A DNA stretch of 64,000 nt from Anaerohabitans sp964387285 (GCA_964387285.1 CAYLWO010000001.1:186001-250000), one strand, 5' to 3'. Numbered from the stretch's first letter, positions 54,704-63,972 are shown. Notes: generated by a model not told the origin, from the letters alone. Program-made: numbers and translations.

Positions 54704-55750
54704 TCAAAACGAAAGGGCCAGAGCGAATTTTTGCGTATTGTCAAAAATGCCGAAATCTTCAAAACTGTAATCCAGCAGGAGACGCAACGACGACCGGGGA
54801 ACCGTCAATTTGAGGCCACCGCCGAGCGTCAACCCTCTTTGGGTGTCGTCCTCGAAGATGCCGTTGTAGCCGCCACGGACAAATATTTTGTCGTAAAAGG
54901 CCCATTCACCGCCCACATTGATGCTGCGAACATTGTCGGACGGTTCATAAAACTCGACAGCCATCAACAATGGCATGCGGCTGCGCTTGTTTATGACCGT
55001 TGAGAGGCCGGCGCGAAAAGTCACCGGCAAATTAAAACTGCCGGTTTTCAAATCCGCATCTATTTTTTCGTTATTGCCGTATTCATTCTGGACAATATCG
55101 TGATACACAAAGGTGTCGCGGCCCTGATAATGCATTTTGCCGCCGACGTTGCTGATGGCCGCGCCCAGCTGAAAGAGATCGAAAATGTCGCTGAACATGA
55201 CGCCGCAATCAAACGCAATGGTCGATGACGACATGTGCCAGAGCCGGCTGGTAACGTATTTCGCACTGCCGCCCAGGCTTAAGCGATCGGTGAGAGCGCG
55301 CGCAAAGGACAGGCCCAACGCCAGATCATAAGAGCCGGCGCGTTCGCCGGTGCCTTCCGGCAGTTCCGGTGTACGCACGATAATGTCGTCCATGGTCAAC
55401 GCATTCAGACTCACGCCGATTACGCCTAAAGCGCCCACCGAGAACGCCATGCCGAGATAATCATGATTCAAGTCCGCAATCCATTTGCTGTGAATCAACG
55501 CCAGCTGACTCGACGACATACGCGCCAAACCGGCCGGATTCCAATACAAAGCCGTGACGTCGTTCGCCACCGAAGTAAAAGCGCCGCCCATGGCATTGGC
55601 GCGGGCGCCTACGCCGATCGTTAGAAAAGGACAGGCAGTGGTGCCAACTTTGCTGACGTCGCTGATGAACGAACTGACAAAATACTGCGCCGACGCCGCA
55701 CCGGCGAAGAGCCCTACCGCACAGATCAGACAGAGTTTGTATAATTTCAT
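54704..55750 (-). CDS. PorV/PorQ-family outer-membrane barrel protein, cassette B
   Basis: This 348-residue protein has a signal peptide (MKLYKLCLICAVGLFAGAASA) and an AAAGG box. The family block FLTIGVGARANAMGGAFTSVANDVTALYWNPAGLA is nearly the same as in the copy at 40433, and the barrel ends in KFALALSF. The strand patterns FVRGGYNGIFEDDTQRGLTLGGG and the cassette A equivalent also align. It stands directly after the large Asp-repeat protein (24 nt), as in cassette A. A role in delivering or holding sorting-domain proteins at the outer membrane is likely by analogy with PorV. Confidence 0.86.
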   Translation of the reverse strand: MKLYKLCLICAVGLFAGAASAQYFVSSFISDVSKVGTTACPFLTIGVGARANAMGGAFTSVANDVTALYWNPAGLARMSSSQLALIHSKWIADLNHDYLGMAFSVGALGVIGVSLNALTMDDIIVRTPELPEGTGERAGSYDLALGLSFARALTDRLSLGGSAKYVTSRLWHMSSSTIAFDCGVMFSDIFDLFQLGAAISNVGGKMHYQGRDTFVYHDIVQNEYGNNEKIDADLKTGSFNLPVTFRAGLSTVINKRSRMPLLMAVEFYEPSDNVRSINVGGEWAFYDKIFVRGGYNGIFEDDTQRGLTLGGGLKLTVPRSSLRLLLDYSFEDFGIFDNTQKFALALSF

Positions 55751-55774
55751 AGCAAAACCTTTATCAGTTTAGCT

Positions 55775-58700
55775 TTACTTGATCACCATAAAACGGCCGA
55801 TCTTTTGACCGATGCCCGGAGCTTCCACATGGTAAATATAATTGCCGGGCGCTATTTGCATGTTGTCTTTGGAAATCACATCCCATTCCGCCGTGCCTTC
55901 GTAAGCTTCGCTGTGATGTTCGATGGTATCCACCAGATATCCCTGGACGGTAAAAATCTTGATCACGCAGTCTTTCGGCAGATGAGTGAAGTGAATGGAC
56001 ATGGCGCCGCGGCCGGCCAGGTACGGACTGGAAGGCTCCCACCGTTCCGTGACCACATAGGGATTTGGAACAACCGTGATGTTGTTCAGATCCTGCTTTG
56101 CTTTATTCTGGTCAACTTTGATCTTATCTGTTGAGAACTCGTAACTCTCCCCCGGTTGTGGCGGGACATTCATGATGACCTCAAAAACGTCGCCGGGTTT
56201 AGGTCGTATCATGCCCGTCGTGTCGTCCTCGGGAATAACAAAATGAAAGCGCCAGGAATTCAAATAAAGGCCGCTGCCGCGCGCCGGTTTTTTACCCCGT
56301 TTGGGTCCTAGAACAATGCGAATGTCATCTTCCAAATCCCATTTTTTATTAGCTTTGTTGTCGGCGATGGTAAATTCCATCTTTTCCCCGGTGTTCAGGC
56401 ATTTAATATAGAATGGAACCGGAAAGGCAAAGCTGTAGCGGTTCACAGACATGGACGTGTCGCCGATGCCGTCGGTAAAAACCAGTTGAAAACTCCAGTT
56501 TACCGCACCGGGAAGGTTGGCATCGTACGAAAACAACACATCCATATTGCTTTGACTCGTTTTTGTCCAGCTCTGCGAGATAGGCGTCAGACTGGTGTCC
56601 ATGTCAAGATGAACGATCAGACCGTCAAAATAACGGGTATCGAGGCTGGTGTTCTCAATTTTGGTCCACGGCTGCAGAATCTTTTCAGCCGCGCTGTTGC
56701 TCTTGTCGGTCAATTGGTAATAGGGACGGGAGCGCCAACCTGAATCGGGATAGTTGAATTTCAATTCATAGCGGCCGTTTTCCCGCAAATCGTTGGGATT
56801 AAAAATTCGATACTCGATATCTGTGGTGGATTGCGGACCGAGATGCTGCACGCCTGCCTGCAGGTCAGGCGGAGTATAGCCGGCAGACGGCGCAGAGGGC
56901 ATGACCACGGCGCAGTTCGAACCCACAGAACTGACGTTGTTCAGCACATCGATATTAATGTTGACCGGACATTCGCTGGGCAAAACGCTGTACTGTTGCA
57001 GATCGGCAATGGTAGAAACGTTGGCGGGAATAAAACCGAAATCGAACGAACAAAGAGCATAATAATAAGTTTGTCCGTTTATCACCTCATCGTCGATATA
57101 ACTATGCACCAGCCCGGTGTTGGCGCCGATATAAAACTGAACGCCGTTATAGGTTCCCGGGAAAAAGCCGGAATATTCGTCGATCTTGTCGCAACGGAAA
57201 ATGGGTTTTTTCAAAGACAGCGTGCCGAAACCGTCGGTAATGACGCGGCAGTCGCGAAACTTGGGATCCGTGGAGCGATATAACGAGTATCCTTCGAAAT
57301 CATAGATTTGAAAGAAGCGGTCGTAACTGGATTCGGCGCTGTCGTCCCAATAGAGATAGACTTTGCCGTCGCCCGGGATGGCCGTTAATTTGGGTGTTTT
57401 GGGCGGCTGTGCGAAACGGTAGTTGGCATTGTAGATGCGTTGCACGGTGTCTTTTTTACGCGCAGCGTCTTCAACCTGGGCCGTGGTCGTGGTGCCTTCC
57501 GCATAATACATGCTGAATGAAAAACGCTGAAAAGTTTTCGCCGGATGCACGCTCGGTCCTGAATGCCACCAGGCGCCCAGGTTGGAGGCGAAATAGTATT
57601 CATCCGCCTGTTTGCCAACAGTCTGATGGCACCATTGCAGCACCAATTCATCGTCGTCATGATCGCGGCGGTCGCCATAATTGCCGGACCAGAAACCAGT
57701 CAGGCCGATCATATCGCCTTCTTCTATGTCTTTTTCATCGAAATTGGGCTCGCCGTGGGTAGGCAAACCGTCTCCTTCGCCGGCATCAGCGCCGCTGTAG
57801 CTTTCATCGTAGGGGCCGATGCCATCTGCGCCAAGATCGTCGTTCAACGGTTCACCGATGTCCCATCTTCCGTTTTTATTGGAATCCGTAAAGGGTACCC
57901 AGTTGCCGTTATTGTCGATTCCGTCGTCACGGCGTTCGTCAATCAGACCGTCATCATCATTGTCCTTAGCGTCATAACCGGAAGTGGGGCTCTCGAGATA
58001 GGCCCAACACAAAGCCGGCACAGGGCCGTAGGCGCCGGGATAGCCGGTGTTGTCGAAATCATAACAATAGGCAATGTCCAGTTTGGTATTATAACCGGCC
58101 ACGTCTTCATCTTCACCGCCGATTTTAAAATCCGCGAACAAGGCAAAATACATGGAATCGTAATGGACTGTGCCTTCGTTCTCGATCTCATATATCCAAA
58201 AGTTATGGCTTTCCGTCAAAACATTATTCCACTGTAGCCCGCGTATGTACATCTGCGTTCCCAGCCCGTGCCGCAAAGGATCATTAGCGTCCGGTTGATA
58301 ATCAAATTCAATATCCGGATTGTCGTCGATGACAAAATAGGTCTCCAAATCCGCGTTTTTGACTCCCTTGCCGAAATAGCCGTTCCAATAGCCAGGCCAA
58401 CCCGGGTCGTACGTATCGATCATTTTATCCGGCCAGAATTCAGGCCAGGTGTACGGATCATCGCTTATGGCTGCTTCGATCTGATTTTCATTGGCATAGC
58501 CGGGCAAAGGCTCATAAATCCACGGCGTGCCGTCAGGGGATTTGTCGGAAGGCACGTTGCCATAGGCGGTTTCACAACAGGCATGTTTTACCCCTTTGCG
58601 ATCTGTAATGCGCGTGACAATCAACGGCGCCACAGCATCCAGTTGTTGATGACCACTGCCAATGGGATATTCGACGGTATAGCTTAAAAAACCGCCGACC

Positions 58701-58861
58701 CGACCCGCATTATAGAACGGCGTGCGGCAAAGATTGGCATCCAACACCCCGCCTTTACGGTATAACAGATTGCCATCTTGCGGCCGCTGAGCCAGACAAA
58801 CAGAAACGGTCAGCAACAGGAACAACAAAGAACGATTTGTATAACGATCAATGCACTGCAT
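55775..58861 (-). CDS. Large secreted Asp-repeat protein with C-terminal sorting-like domain, cassette B
   Basis: The protein has 1028 residues from the ATG at 58861, which follows GGAGGATTTG; an ATG at 58891 would add ten residues and abut the receptor gene. Its signal is RSLLFLLLTVSVCLAQ. It shares the architecture of the two cassette A proteins but is more divergent: an N-domain with ETYFVIDDNPDIEFDYQP, Asp-rich repeats (DNDDDGLIDER, DSNKNGRWD), an FN3-like module (GDGKVYLYWDDSAESSYDRFFQIYDFEGYSLYRSTDPKF) and a C-terminal tail VVPNPYVVTE...IFTVQGYLVDTI ending in KIGRFMVIK. Its position directly after the receptor (30 nt) suggests that it is the receptor's surface partner. Confidence 0.8.
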   Translation of the reverse strand: MQCIDRYTNRSLLFLLLTVSVCLAQRPQDGNLLYRKGGVLDANLCRTPFYNAGRVGGFLSYTVEYPIGSGHQQLDAVAPLIVTRITDRKGVKHACCETAYGNVPSDKSPDGTPWIYEPLPGYANENQIEAAISDDPYTWPEFWPDKMIDTYDPGWPGYWNGYFGKGVKNADLETYFVIDDNPDIEFDYQPDANDPLRHGLGTQMYIRGLQWNNVLTESHNFWIYEIENEGTVHYDSMYFALFADFKIGGEDEDVAGYNTKLDIAYCYDFDNTGYPGAYGPVPALCWAYLESPTSGYDAKDNDDDGLIDERRDDGIDNNGNWVPFTDSNKNGRWDIGEPLNDDLGADGIGPYDESYSGADAGEGDGLPTHGEPNFDEKDIEEGDMIGLTGFWSGNYGDRRDHDDDELVLQWCHQTVGKQADEYYFASNLGAWWHSGPSVHPAKTFQRFSFSMYYAEGTTTTAQVEDAARKKDTVQRIYNANYRFAQPPKTPKLTAIPGDGKVYLYWDDSAESSYDRFFQIYDFEGYSLYRSTDPKFRDCRVITDGFGTLSLKKPIFRCDKIDEYSGFFPGTYNGVQFYIGANTGLVHSYIDDEVINGQTYYYALCSFDFGFIPANVSTIADLQQYSVLPSECPVNINIDVLNNVSSVGSNCAVVMPSAPSAGYTPPDLQAGVQHLGPQSTTDIEYRIFNPNDLRENGRYELKFNYPDSGWRSRPYYQLTDKSNSAAEKILQPWTKIENTSLDTRYFDGLIVHLDMDTSLTPISQSWTKTSQSNMDVLFSYDANLPGAVNWSFQLVFTDGIGDTSMSVNRYSFAFPVPFYIKCLNTGEKMEFTIADNKANKKWDLEDDIRIVLGPKRGKKPARGSGLYLNSWRFHFVIPEDDTTGMIRPKPGDVFEVIMNVPPQPGESYEFSTDKIKVDQNKAKQDLNNITVVPNPYVVTERWEPSSPYLAGRGAMSIHFTHLPKDCVIKIFTVQGYLVDTIEHHSEAYEGTAEWDVISKDNMQIAPGNYIYHVEAPGIGQKIGRFMVIK

Positions 58862-58891
58862 CAAATCCTCCGAATTCGGAATGAATCGCAT

Positions 58892-61567
58892 TTAGAACTC
58901 GATTTTTGTACCTAGTACGACGCGTCGTGGAGAACCAAAGTATTGCGGCCGGTAATAATAATCGCGCACCGTATTAATACATCGCACCATGTCGTCGGTA
59001 TAGAAATGTTCATCAATGGAATAATCAGCGCTGCCGGTATCCTTGTAAATATCAACTGCATTGCGCATATCAAAAATATTATAAATATTGGTGAATATCG
59101 TTGTCTTGAATCGCTTGAATTTCAGCGTATACGCCATATTCAGATCAAAGTTGTAATTGGGCGGTCGGCGCTCGTTGTTCTCCTGGCTGGGATAATAACC
59201 CTCCAGTTCAGGCGTATAGGGAAAACCGGAACCCAGTTTACCAATCAGACCGATATTCCAGATGTCCTTGTTGTGCACCGTGGCTGTCAGGTTCAGGCTG
59301 TGCGTCCGATCCCAATCCAGGAATATAAGCTGTTTGGTTATTTCCGTAGGCGGGTTGGTCGTGCTTTTGGTATATACATCGTTGGGGTCAGAGGAATTGC
59401 CTTCCGCAATTTGATAGGTATAATCTACGGAGGTTGTCAAATATTGATTGCCGCGCTGCTCTATCGATACGGTAAAGCCAAAAACCTGGCCATAATCACG
59501 ATTGACATAACGGGCATATTTGTCGAAACTGGGCAGAATCGTATACACCTCCATGCCCAGCAGATTGCGAATATCTTTATAATAGGCAGTCAGGGTAACG
59601 CCTAAATTGGCGCCGACTGCCTGCTGCAAACCGATTTCATAGGTGGCGGTTTTCTGCGGTTCCAAATTAGTGTTGCCGATGGTGGAAAAACTGCCCACCG
59701 GAATCTTGAAGAGCGGATTCAGGTAAAGATAGGCAAACGACGGTATCTGAAAAAACAGGCCGTAGGATAAATGCAGTACGCTGGTTTCACTGACCGGTAA
59801 AGCGATGCCGAAACGCGGACTCCATTGATGCTTGTTCGTGGCTGCTTTTTTTTCACTGGTCACCGGTTTCATCAGATCCGTGGGATAAACGCCTTCGGGT
59901 TTAAACCAGTCGTAACGCAGGCCGAAATTCATGATAAAATAAGACCATTCAATGCGATCCTGCAAATAAAAACTGAATTCAACCGGATTTTTCGTGAAAC
60001 GGTTATAGGCGACGTTGTCGCTCTCAACAGGTTGCGGTTTCCAGTCCGTTTGCCGATCAAGGCGAATGGCGTAATCAAAAACATAGAGATCGTGCAAACG
60101 GGTTTCGACGCCGCTCTTGATCTGATTATATCGATCAACCTGATACGTGAGATCCGCTTTAACGATATCAGAACGGGTGGTGCGAAAACTATGGCTCATG
60201 TCAGTGCCGGCCATGTAAAACGCCGGTCCACTGCCGATGGACAGACGGGAGATCGGCTGGTAGCGCAGATCATATGGGCTCTCATATAAATAGGCTTCCC
60301 AGCTCTTTTCCAGGCGCGCCGCTTTGAAGTTGATGAAGCCGTTTTTGTTGATGATGTAATCAAAATGCAGCATGTGCGAATTGCTGTTGCTGTAGTTGGT
60401 CGGACGGCCGTCCGGATTGTATTTGTACTTGTGCGAATAGGACTGACCGGATCCCTCTTCTCGAATGTACTCATAAGTGAGCTTGTGTGAACCCCAGGGT
60501 TTCAGAATCAGCTTGCCATGACCGGTAAAATGCTTGTTCCAACCCATGGGCACGAACGCGCCGTCACCGCTGGCATCGATGCGCCAGTTGTTCTGTATAT
60601 TGGGCAGGTAGGAAGAGTCGGATGGATTGAAAATTCGGCGGCCATAAAAATAACCATCGTCCTTATTATAACGAAATGAAGAAAAGAAGAACAGCCGATT
60701 CTTCCAAATGGGGCCGGCCAAATTCCCTTCCAGGTTGTAGGAATCTGTCGGTGACGCCAGATCGAGATAAGATTTCATCTCTTGATGATAATCCTCCCGT
60801 TTTAAACCAGCACCGCTCTTGGCGACAAAAGGCATGGTTTGGCCGCTCAGGTAAGCGCCGATATAACTGGCGAGCTGGCCGGTGATATGTCCTTCAGGTT
60901 CCTTGGATACGACATTGACGACGCCGGACATGGCCTGCCCGTATTCGGCATTAAAGGTGCCGCTGATGACCTCCACTTCCGCAACGGAATTGGCCTGTAA
61001 AGCGATCATCTGCCCTCCGCTGTAGGCGTCGTTCACCGCCAGGCCATCAATGAGGAAAGCAACTTCACCCAATCGTCCGCCGCGAAAATGGCCGTTGACT
61101 ACGCCCGCCTGCAGTTCCACGACCTGGTTGACGCTCTCTACCGGCAGCATTTCCATCTGGTCGCCGTTCACGCGCGCCGAAGTGGAAGTCAAATCTTTTT
61201 GCACCATCGGTTTGGAGGCGACCACCGTCATCTCCTGTCCTTCCAACACCGTTGCGCTTAGTGCCGCCGACAAATTGGTCGTAACGTCCACGCTGACCCG
61301 GACATTTTCATACTTCATCATGCTAAAGCCCATGGCGCGGACAATCACGGCATACTTGCCTGGTGGAATATTGATAATGTGAAAATAACCATCAATAGTC
61401 GCTAATGCGCCGAGTGCAGTTCCTTCCAAGATAATATTTGCGCCTGGAATCGGACCGCCGTTTTCTTTGTCCGTAATGCGTCCGGAAATTTTTCCCGTAG
61501 TGCCGGACATGGCCATGGTGGCGGCGCTGAGCCATATAGCGATGAAAAGGTTAAATTTTCTTTTCAT
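58892..61567 (-). CDS. TonB-dependent outer-membrane receptor, cassette B
   Basis: This 891-residue protein has a signal peptide (NLFIAIWLSAATMAMSG) and an AGGAGAGAGG box. A carboxypeptidase-regulatory-like domain (GKISGRITDKENGGPIPGANIILEGT...PPGKYAVIVRAMGFS) precedes the plug, which has ASKPMVQKDLTSTSARVNGD, GHFRGGRLGEVAFLIDGLAV and GTFNAEYGQAMSGVVNVVSKEPE. The barrel ends RRVVLGTKIEF. It is closely related to the receptor at 48586. It heads cassette B and is divergent from the ABC permease gene across 436 nt, so the two may share regulation. No SusD is next to it. Confidence 0.93.
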   Translation of the reverse strand: MKRKFNLFIAIWLSAATMAMSGTTGKISGRITDKENGGPIPGANIILEGTALGALATIDGYFHIINIPPGKYAVIVRAMGFSMMKYENVRVSVDVTTNLSAALSATVLEGQEMTVVASKPMVQKDLTSTSARVNGDQMEMLPVESVNQVVELQAGVVNGHFRGGRLGEVAFLIDGLAVNDAYSGGQMIALQANSVAEVEVISGTFNAEYGQAMSGVVNVVSKEPEGHITGQLASYIGAYLSGQTMPFVAKSGAGLKREDYHQEMKSYLDLASPTDSYNLEGNLAGPIWKNRLFFFSSFRYNKDDGYFYGRRIFNPSDSSYLPNIQNNWRIDASGDGAFVPMGWNKHFTGHGKLILKPWGSHKLTYEYIREEGSGQSYSHKYKYNPDGRPTNYSNSNSHMLHFDYIINKNGFINFKAARLEKSWEAYLYESPYDLRYQPISRLSIGSGPAFYMAGTDMSHSFRTTRSDIVKADLTYQVDRYNQIKSGVETRLHDLYVFDYAIRLDRQTDWKPQPVESDNVAYNRFTKNPVEFSFYLQDRIEWSYFIMNFGLRYDWFKPEGVYPTDLMKPVTSEKKAATNKHQWSPRFGIALPVSETSVLHLSYGLFFQIPSFAYLYLNPLFKIPVGSFSTIGNTNLEPQKTATYEIGLQQAVGANLGVTLTAYYKDIRNLLGMEVYTILPSFDKYARYVNRDYGQVFGFTVSIEQRGNQYLTTSVDYTYQIAEGNSSDPNDVYTKSTTNPPTEITKQLIFLDWDRTHSLNLTATVHNKDIWNIGLIGKLGSGFPYTPELEGYYPSQENNERRPPNYNFDLNMAYTLKFKRFKTTIFTNIYNIFDMRNAVDIYKDTGSADYSIDEHFYTDDMVRCINTVRDYYYRPQYFGSPRRVVLGTKIEF

Positions 61568-62003
61568 CCTCTCTCCTGGTTTATTGATAATTTTTGCAGC
61601 TGATTATGTATGATTGTGATTTGATTCTGCTCACAAAAGCAGGGTAGAATTACGCGGAGTGGATTGAAGAAATAATACAATTGCGGTGACCAAAGAGAAT
61701 CGTTTCTTTTGCATTTGTGAGGATGCATCGAACGATTATTTATTAACCGGTTTAGTAAACTTCGAAAATGGTGATCTATTTCTTTTCGAAAAATGATCAT
61801 AACATCTCTGCGATTACTTTAATTGTATGAACAAATGTACATAAACAAAGTCTACATTGCAAGCATTTTATGAATGTTTATGAATTTTTTACTTTTGCAA
61901 TCGGCTTATTTTTCCTTGCATATCGCTACAAAAGTCAATATATTAGCGATAATTCAGATTATTTTAGCTGTTTGCCATTCGTGCTAAAATTCGGTAATGA
62001 TAA
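61568..62003. promoter_or_regulatory. Divergent AT-rich intergenic region
   Basis: This 436-nt spacer lies between the cassette B receptor (minus) and the ABC permease (plus) and holds no convincing gene; a 78-codon minus-strand frame across 61564-61800 has no support. Visible signals are the 8-bp palindrome AACCGGTT at 61745-61752, a direct repeat TTATGAAT at 61868-61875 and 61878-61885 (10-nt period), and a loosely repeated TTCGAAAA(T)..TGATC near 61761 and 61786. A candidate plus-strand promoter is listed separately. Confidence 0.5.
61916..61944 (+). promoter_or_regulatory. Candidate sigma-70-type promoter for the ABC permease
   Basis: TTGCAT at 61916-61921 and TATATT at 61939-61944 are separated by 17 nt, leaving a 5' leader of about 50 nt before the ATG at 62004. 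FCB organisms often use a different consensus, so this match may be chance in AT-rich DNA. Confidence 0.35.
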
Positions 62004-62930
62004 ATGAAAATAAAGATCGGATTTCAAGCTCAGGGTGTTTTTGTTGCTTTAATCGTACTCTGTTTTTTATTTGCTATCGCTTCGCCACACTTTATCAGCA
62101 CAGAAAATATTTTCAGTGTTATTCGTGGTTTCTCTTTCGTTGCCATTATTGCCATGGGTGAAATGTTTGCCATTATTACCGGTGGTATTGATCTCTCTGT
62201 CGGTTCTTTATTGGGATTTTGCGGATGTCTCAGCGCTTTAGCCATGCAAAACGGTTGGCCTTGGCTGGCAGCTGTGTGCGTCGGTTTGTTCACAGGCGCC
62301 TTTCTCGGTTTTTGCAACGGTCAAATGATTACAAGATTAAAGTTGCCGCCCTTCATCGTAACCCTGGGTATGTACAGCATGGCAAGAGGTTTGACCTATG
62401 TTATCACGCGCGGTTGGCCTGTTTCCAAATTACCAGCCCCGTTTTTGACCCTTGGACAGAATTATGTGTGGGTGGTGCCGCTGCCGGTTTTTTTTATGGC
62501 CGGCGCTGCACTGTTAGCCGGATTCTTTCTTAATCATACTGCAACAGGCCGTTATCTTTTTGCCGTCGGCAGTAATGAAACGGCAGCGGCTTTATCCGGT
62601 TTACCGGTCCCTCGTATCAAGGTGATTGTGTACACCTTTTCCGGTTTATTTTCCGCCCTGGCCGGTCTCTTGCTTGTTGCCCGGTTAGGCGTTGCGCAAC
62701 CGACATCCGGCATAGGTTATGAATTGGATGCCATTGCTGCTGTGGTCATTGGCGGCGCCAGTTTAATGGGCGGCAAAGGCACCATTGTCGGCATACTGGT
62801 TGGCGCTGCCATTATGGGCGTCTTGCGCAACGGATTAATTCTGCTGGGGCTTTCCGCTTTCTGGCAACAATTCGCATTAGGCGCGATCATCATCATTGCG
62901 GTGGCCGTGGACCAATTGCGAAAATCTTAA
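62004..62930 (+). CDS. Ribose-type (RbsC family) sugar ABC transporter permease
   Basis: This 308-residue inner-membrane protein has eight or more hydrophobic helices. Family marks are MGEMFAIITGGIDLSVGSLLGF near residues 50-72, LKLPPFIVTLGMYSMARGLTYVITRG, and AVGSNETAAALSGLPVPRIKVIVYTFSG, the loop that contacts the ATPase. The later GYELDAIAAVVIGGASLMGGKGT is equally typical. It would import a monosaccharide with the binding protein at 63032. The ATPase subunit is not in the window and may lie to the right. The start has only a weak GGTAA box. It is divergent from the receptor of cassette B. Confidence 0.92.
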   Translation: MKIKIGFQAQGVFVALIVLCFLFAIASPHFISTENIFSVIRGFSFVAIIAMGEMFAIITGGIDLSVGSLLGFCGCLSALAMQNGWPWLAAVCVGLFTGAFLGFCNGQMITRLKLPPFIVTLGMYSMARGLTYVITRGWPVSKLPAPFLTLGQNYVWVVPLPVFFMAGAALLAGFFLNHTATGRYLFAVGSNETAAALSGLPVPRIKVIVYTFSGLFSALAGLLLVARLGVAQPTSGIGYELDAIAAVVIGGASLMGGKGTIVGILVGAAIMGVLRNGLILLGLSAFWQQFALGAIIIIAVAVDQLRKS

Positions 62931-62932
62931 TT

Positions 62933-62985
62933 CGTAGCGCAAGCCTCCCGGCTTGCGCATCACAAGCCAGGAGGCTTGTGCTACG
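62933..62985. repeat. Nested palindrome between ABC permease and binding protein
   Basis: The 22-nt arms 62933-62954 and 62964-62985 pair with two mismatches that would be G-U in RNA. The left arm overlaps a perfect 9-bp hairpin (GCGCAAGCC...GGCTTGCGC), and the right arm holds a smaller one. It starts 2 nt after the permease stop. Its composition differs from the CCTTGCGAAGG family, but the hairpin-within-palindrome design is the same as at 137-183. It may limit or stabilise transcript ends between the two ABC genes. Confidence 0.7.
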
Positions 62986-63031
62986 GAGCAGCCATAAAAA
63001 CTGACATTGCTTTTAAAAAATAGGACATTCT

Positions 63032-63961
63032 ATGAAAAAACTTTTCATCTTTTTTTCCCTACTCTGGCTCTTGGCCGGTTGTTCCCGCAAAACCGAAACG
63101 CGATACGTTGTTGTGCCAAAAGCGTTGACCAATCCCTACTGGTTTCAGGTTGAAGAAGGCATGAAAGCAGCCGGACAAAAATTAGGCGTCAAGGTCGAGA
63201 TGATCGGTCCTGCCCAGGCTGCTGATGTGTCGGCACAGGTACAGATCATGGAATCGCTTATTGCCAAAAGAGTATCCGGCATCGCCGTTTCACCTAATGA
63301 TCCGGACGGCGTCACCTCTGTCATCGATCATGCTATACAAAACGGCATACCGGTGGTGACTTTTGATTCTGATGCTCCTAAAAGCAAAAGGCTTTGCTAT
63401 ATCGGTACGGATAACTATACCGCTGGTCGTGTGGCAGGCAAGCAGTTGCTGCAGTATATCAAGCCCGGCAGCAGCTACGCCATTCTCACCGGCGCTCTCG
63501 GCGCCTATAATCTCAATGAGCGTATTCGCGGATTTCGTGATGAAATCAGGGAACAGGGCGTCAACCTGACTGAGATAAATCTCCTGAGTTGTGAAGAAAC
63601 GACTGACCGCGCCATGGACCAGATGGAAGAACTGACCCGGGCGACACCGCAGCTGTCCGCATGGTTCATTACCGGTTGTTGGGCCACCGTGGTGCCGCAC
63701 GCCACGCTGTTTAACGCTGTCAATCAACGAAAAGATATTGTCATCATCGCATTCGATACGGTTCAAGAGGAACTGCTATTGGTAAAACAAGGTCTGGTGC
63801 AGGCGTTGATCGGTCAACGGCCTTTTGAAATGGGGCAACGGTGCATAGAGATGCTCCATGACATACAGCAAAATAAAAAACTGCCCGAGCATACGGTTTA
63901 TGCAACAGGAGTGGATATCATTACCAGAACGAATGTGGATAGTTTGCTGAAAACGCCATGA
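63032..63961 (+). CDS. Sugar-binding lipoprotein of ABC transporter (RbsB/periplasmic-binding type 1)
   Basis: This 309-residue protein has a lipobox LLAGC (Cys at about 17) and TAGGA before the start. The type 1 binding fold is clear: YVVVPKALTNPYWFQVEEGMKAAGQKLGVKV, VSGIAVSPNDPDGVTSVIDHAIQNGIPVVTFDSDAP, CYIGTDNYTAGRVAGKQLL, NLNERIRGFRDEI and IIAFDTVQEELLLVKQG. The Asp of FDSDAP and the Arg of NERIRGF are usual sugar contacts. It is anchored in the periplasm and feeds the RbsC-like permease. The gene order permease then binding protein is less common than the reverse. A palindrome follows 11 nt after the stop. Confidence 0.92.
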   Translation: MKKLFIFFSLLWLLAGCSRKTETRYVVVPKALTNPYWFQVEEGMKAAGQKLGVKVEMIGPAQAADVSAQVQIMESLIAKRVSGIAVSPNDPDGVTSVIDHAIQNGIPVVTFDSDAPKSKRLCYIGTDNYTAGRVAGKQLLQYIKPGSSYAILTGALGAYNLNERIRGFRDEIREQGVNLTEINLLSCEETTDRAMDQMEELTRATPQLSAWFITGCWATVVPHATLFNAVNQRKDIVIIAFDTVQEELLLVKQGLVQALIGQRPFEMGQRCIEMLHDIQQNKKLPEHTVYATGVDIITRTNVDSLLKTP

Positions 63962-63972
63962 CATTGGATCAA

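Noticed and set aside
54601..54813. Plus-strand frame of 70 codons in the spacer between the PorV-like and PPIase genes
   Set aside because: Its second half overlaps the end of the PorV-like gene antisense, it has no ribosome site, and the peptide has no recognisable feature.
61564..61800. Minus-strand frame of 78 codons upstream of the cassette B receptor
   Set aside because: It overlaps the receptor's start and Shine-Dalgarno, lacks its own, and the translation looks like read-through of AT-rich control DNA.
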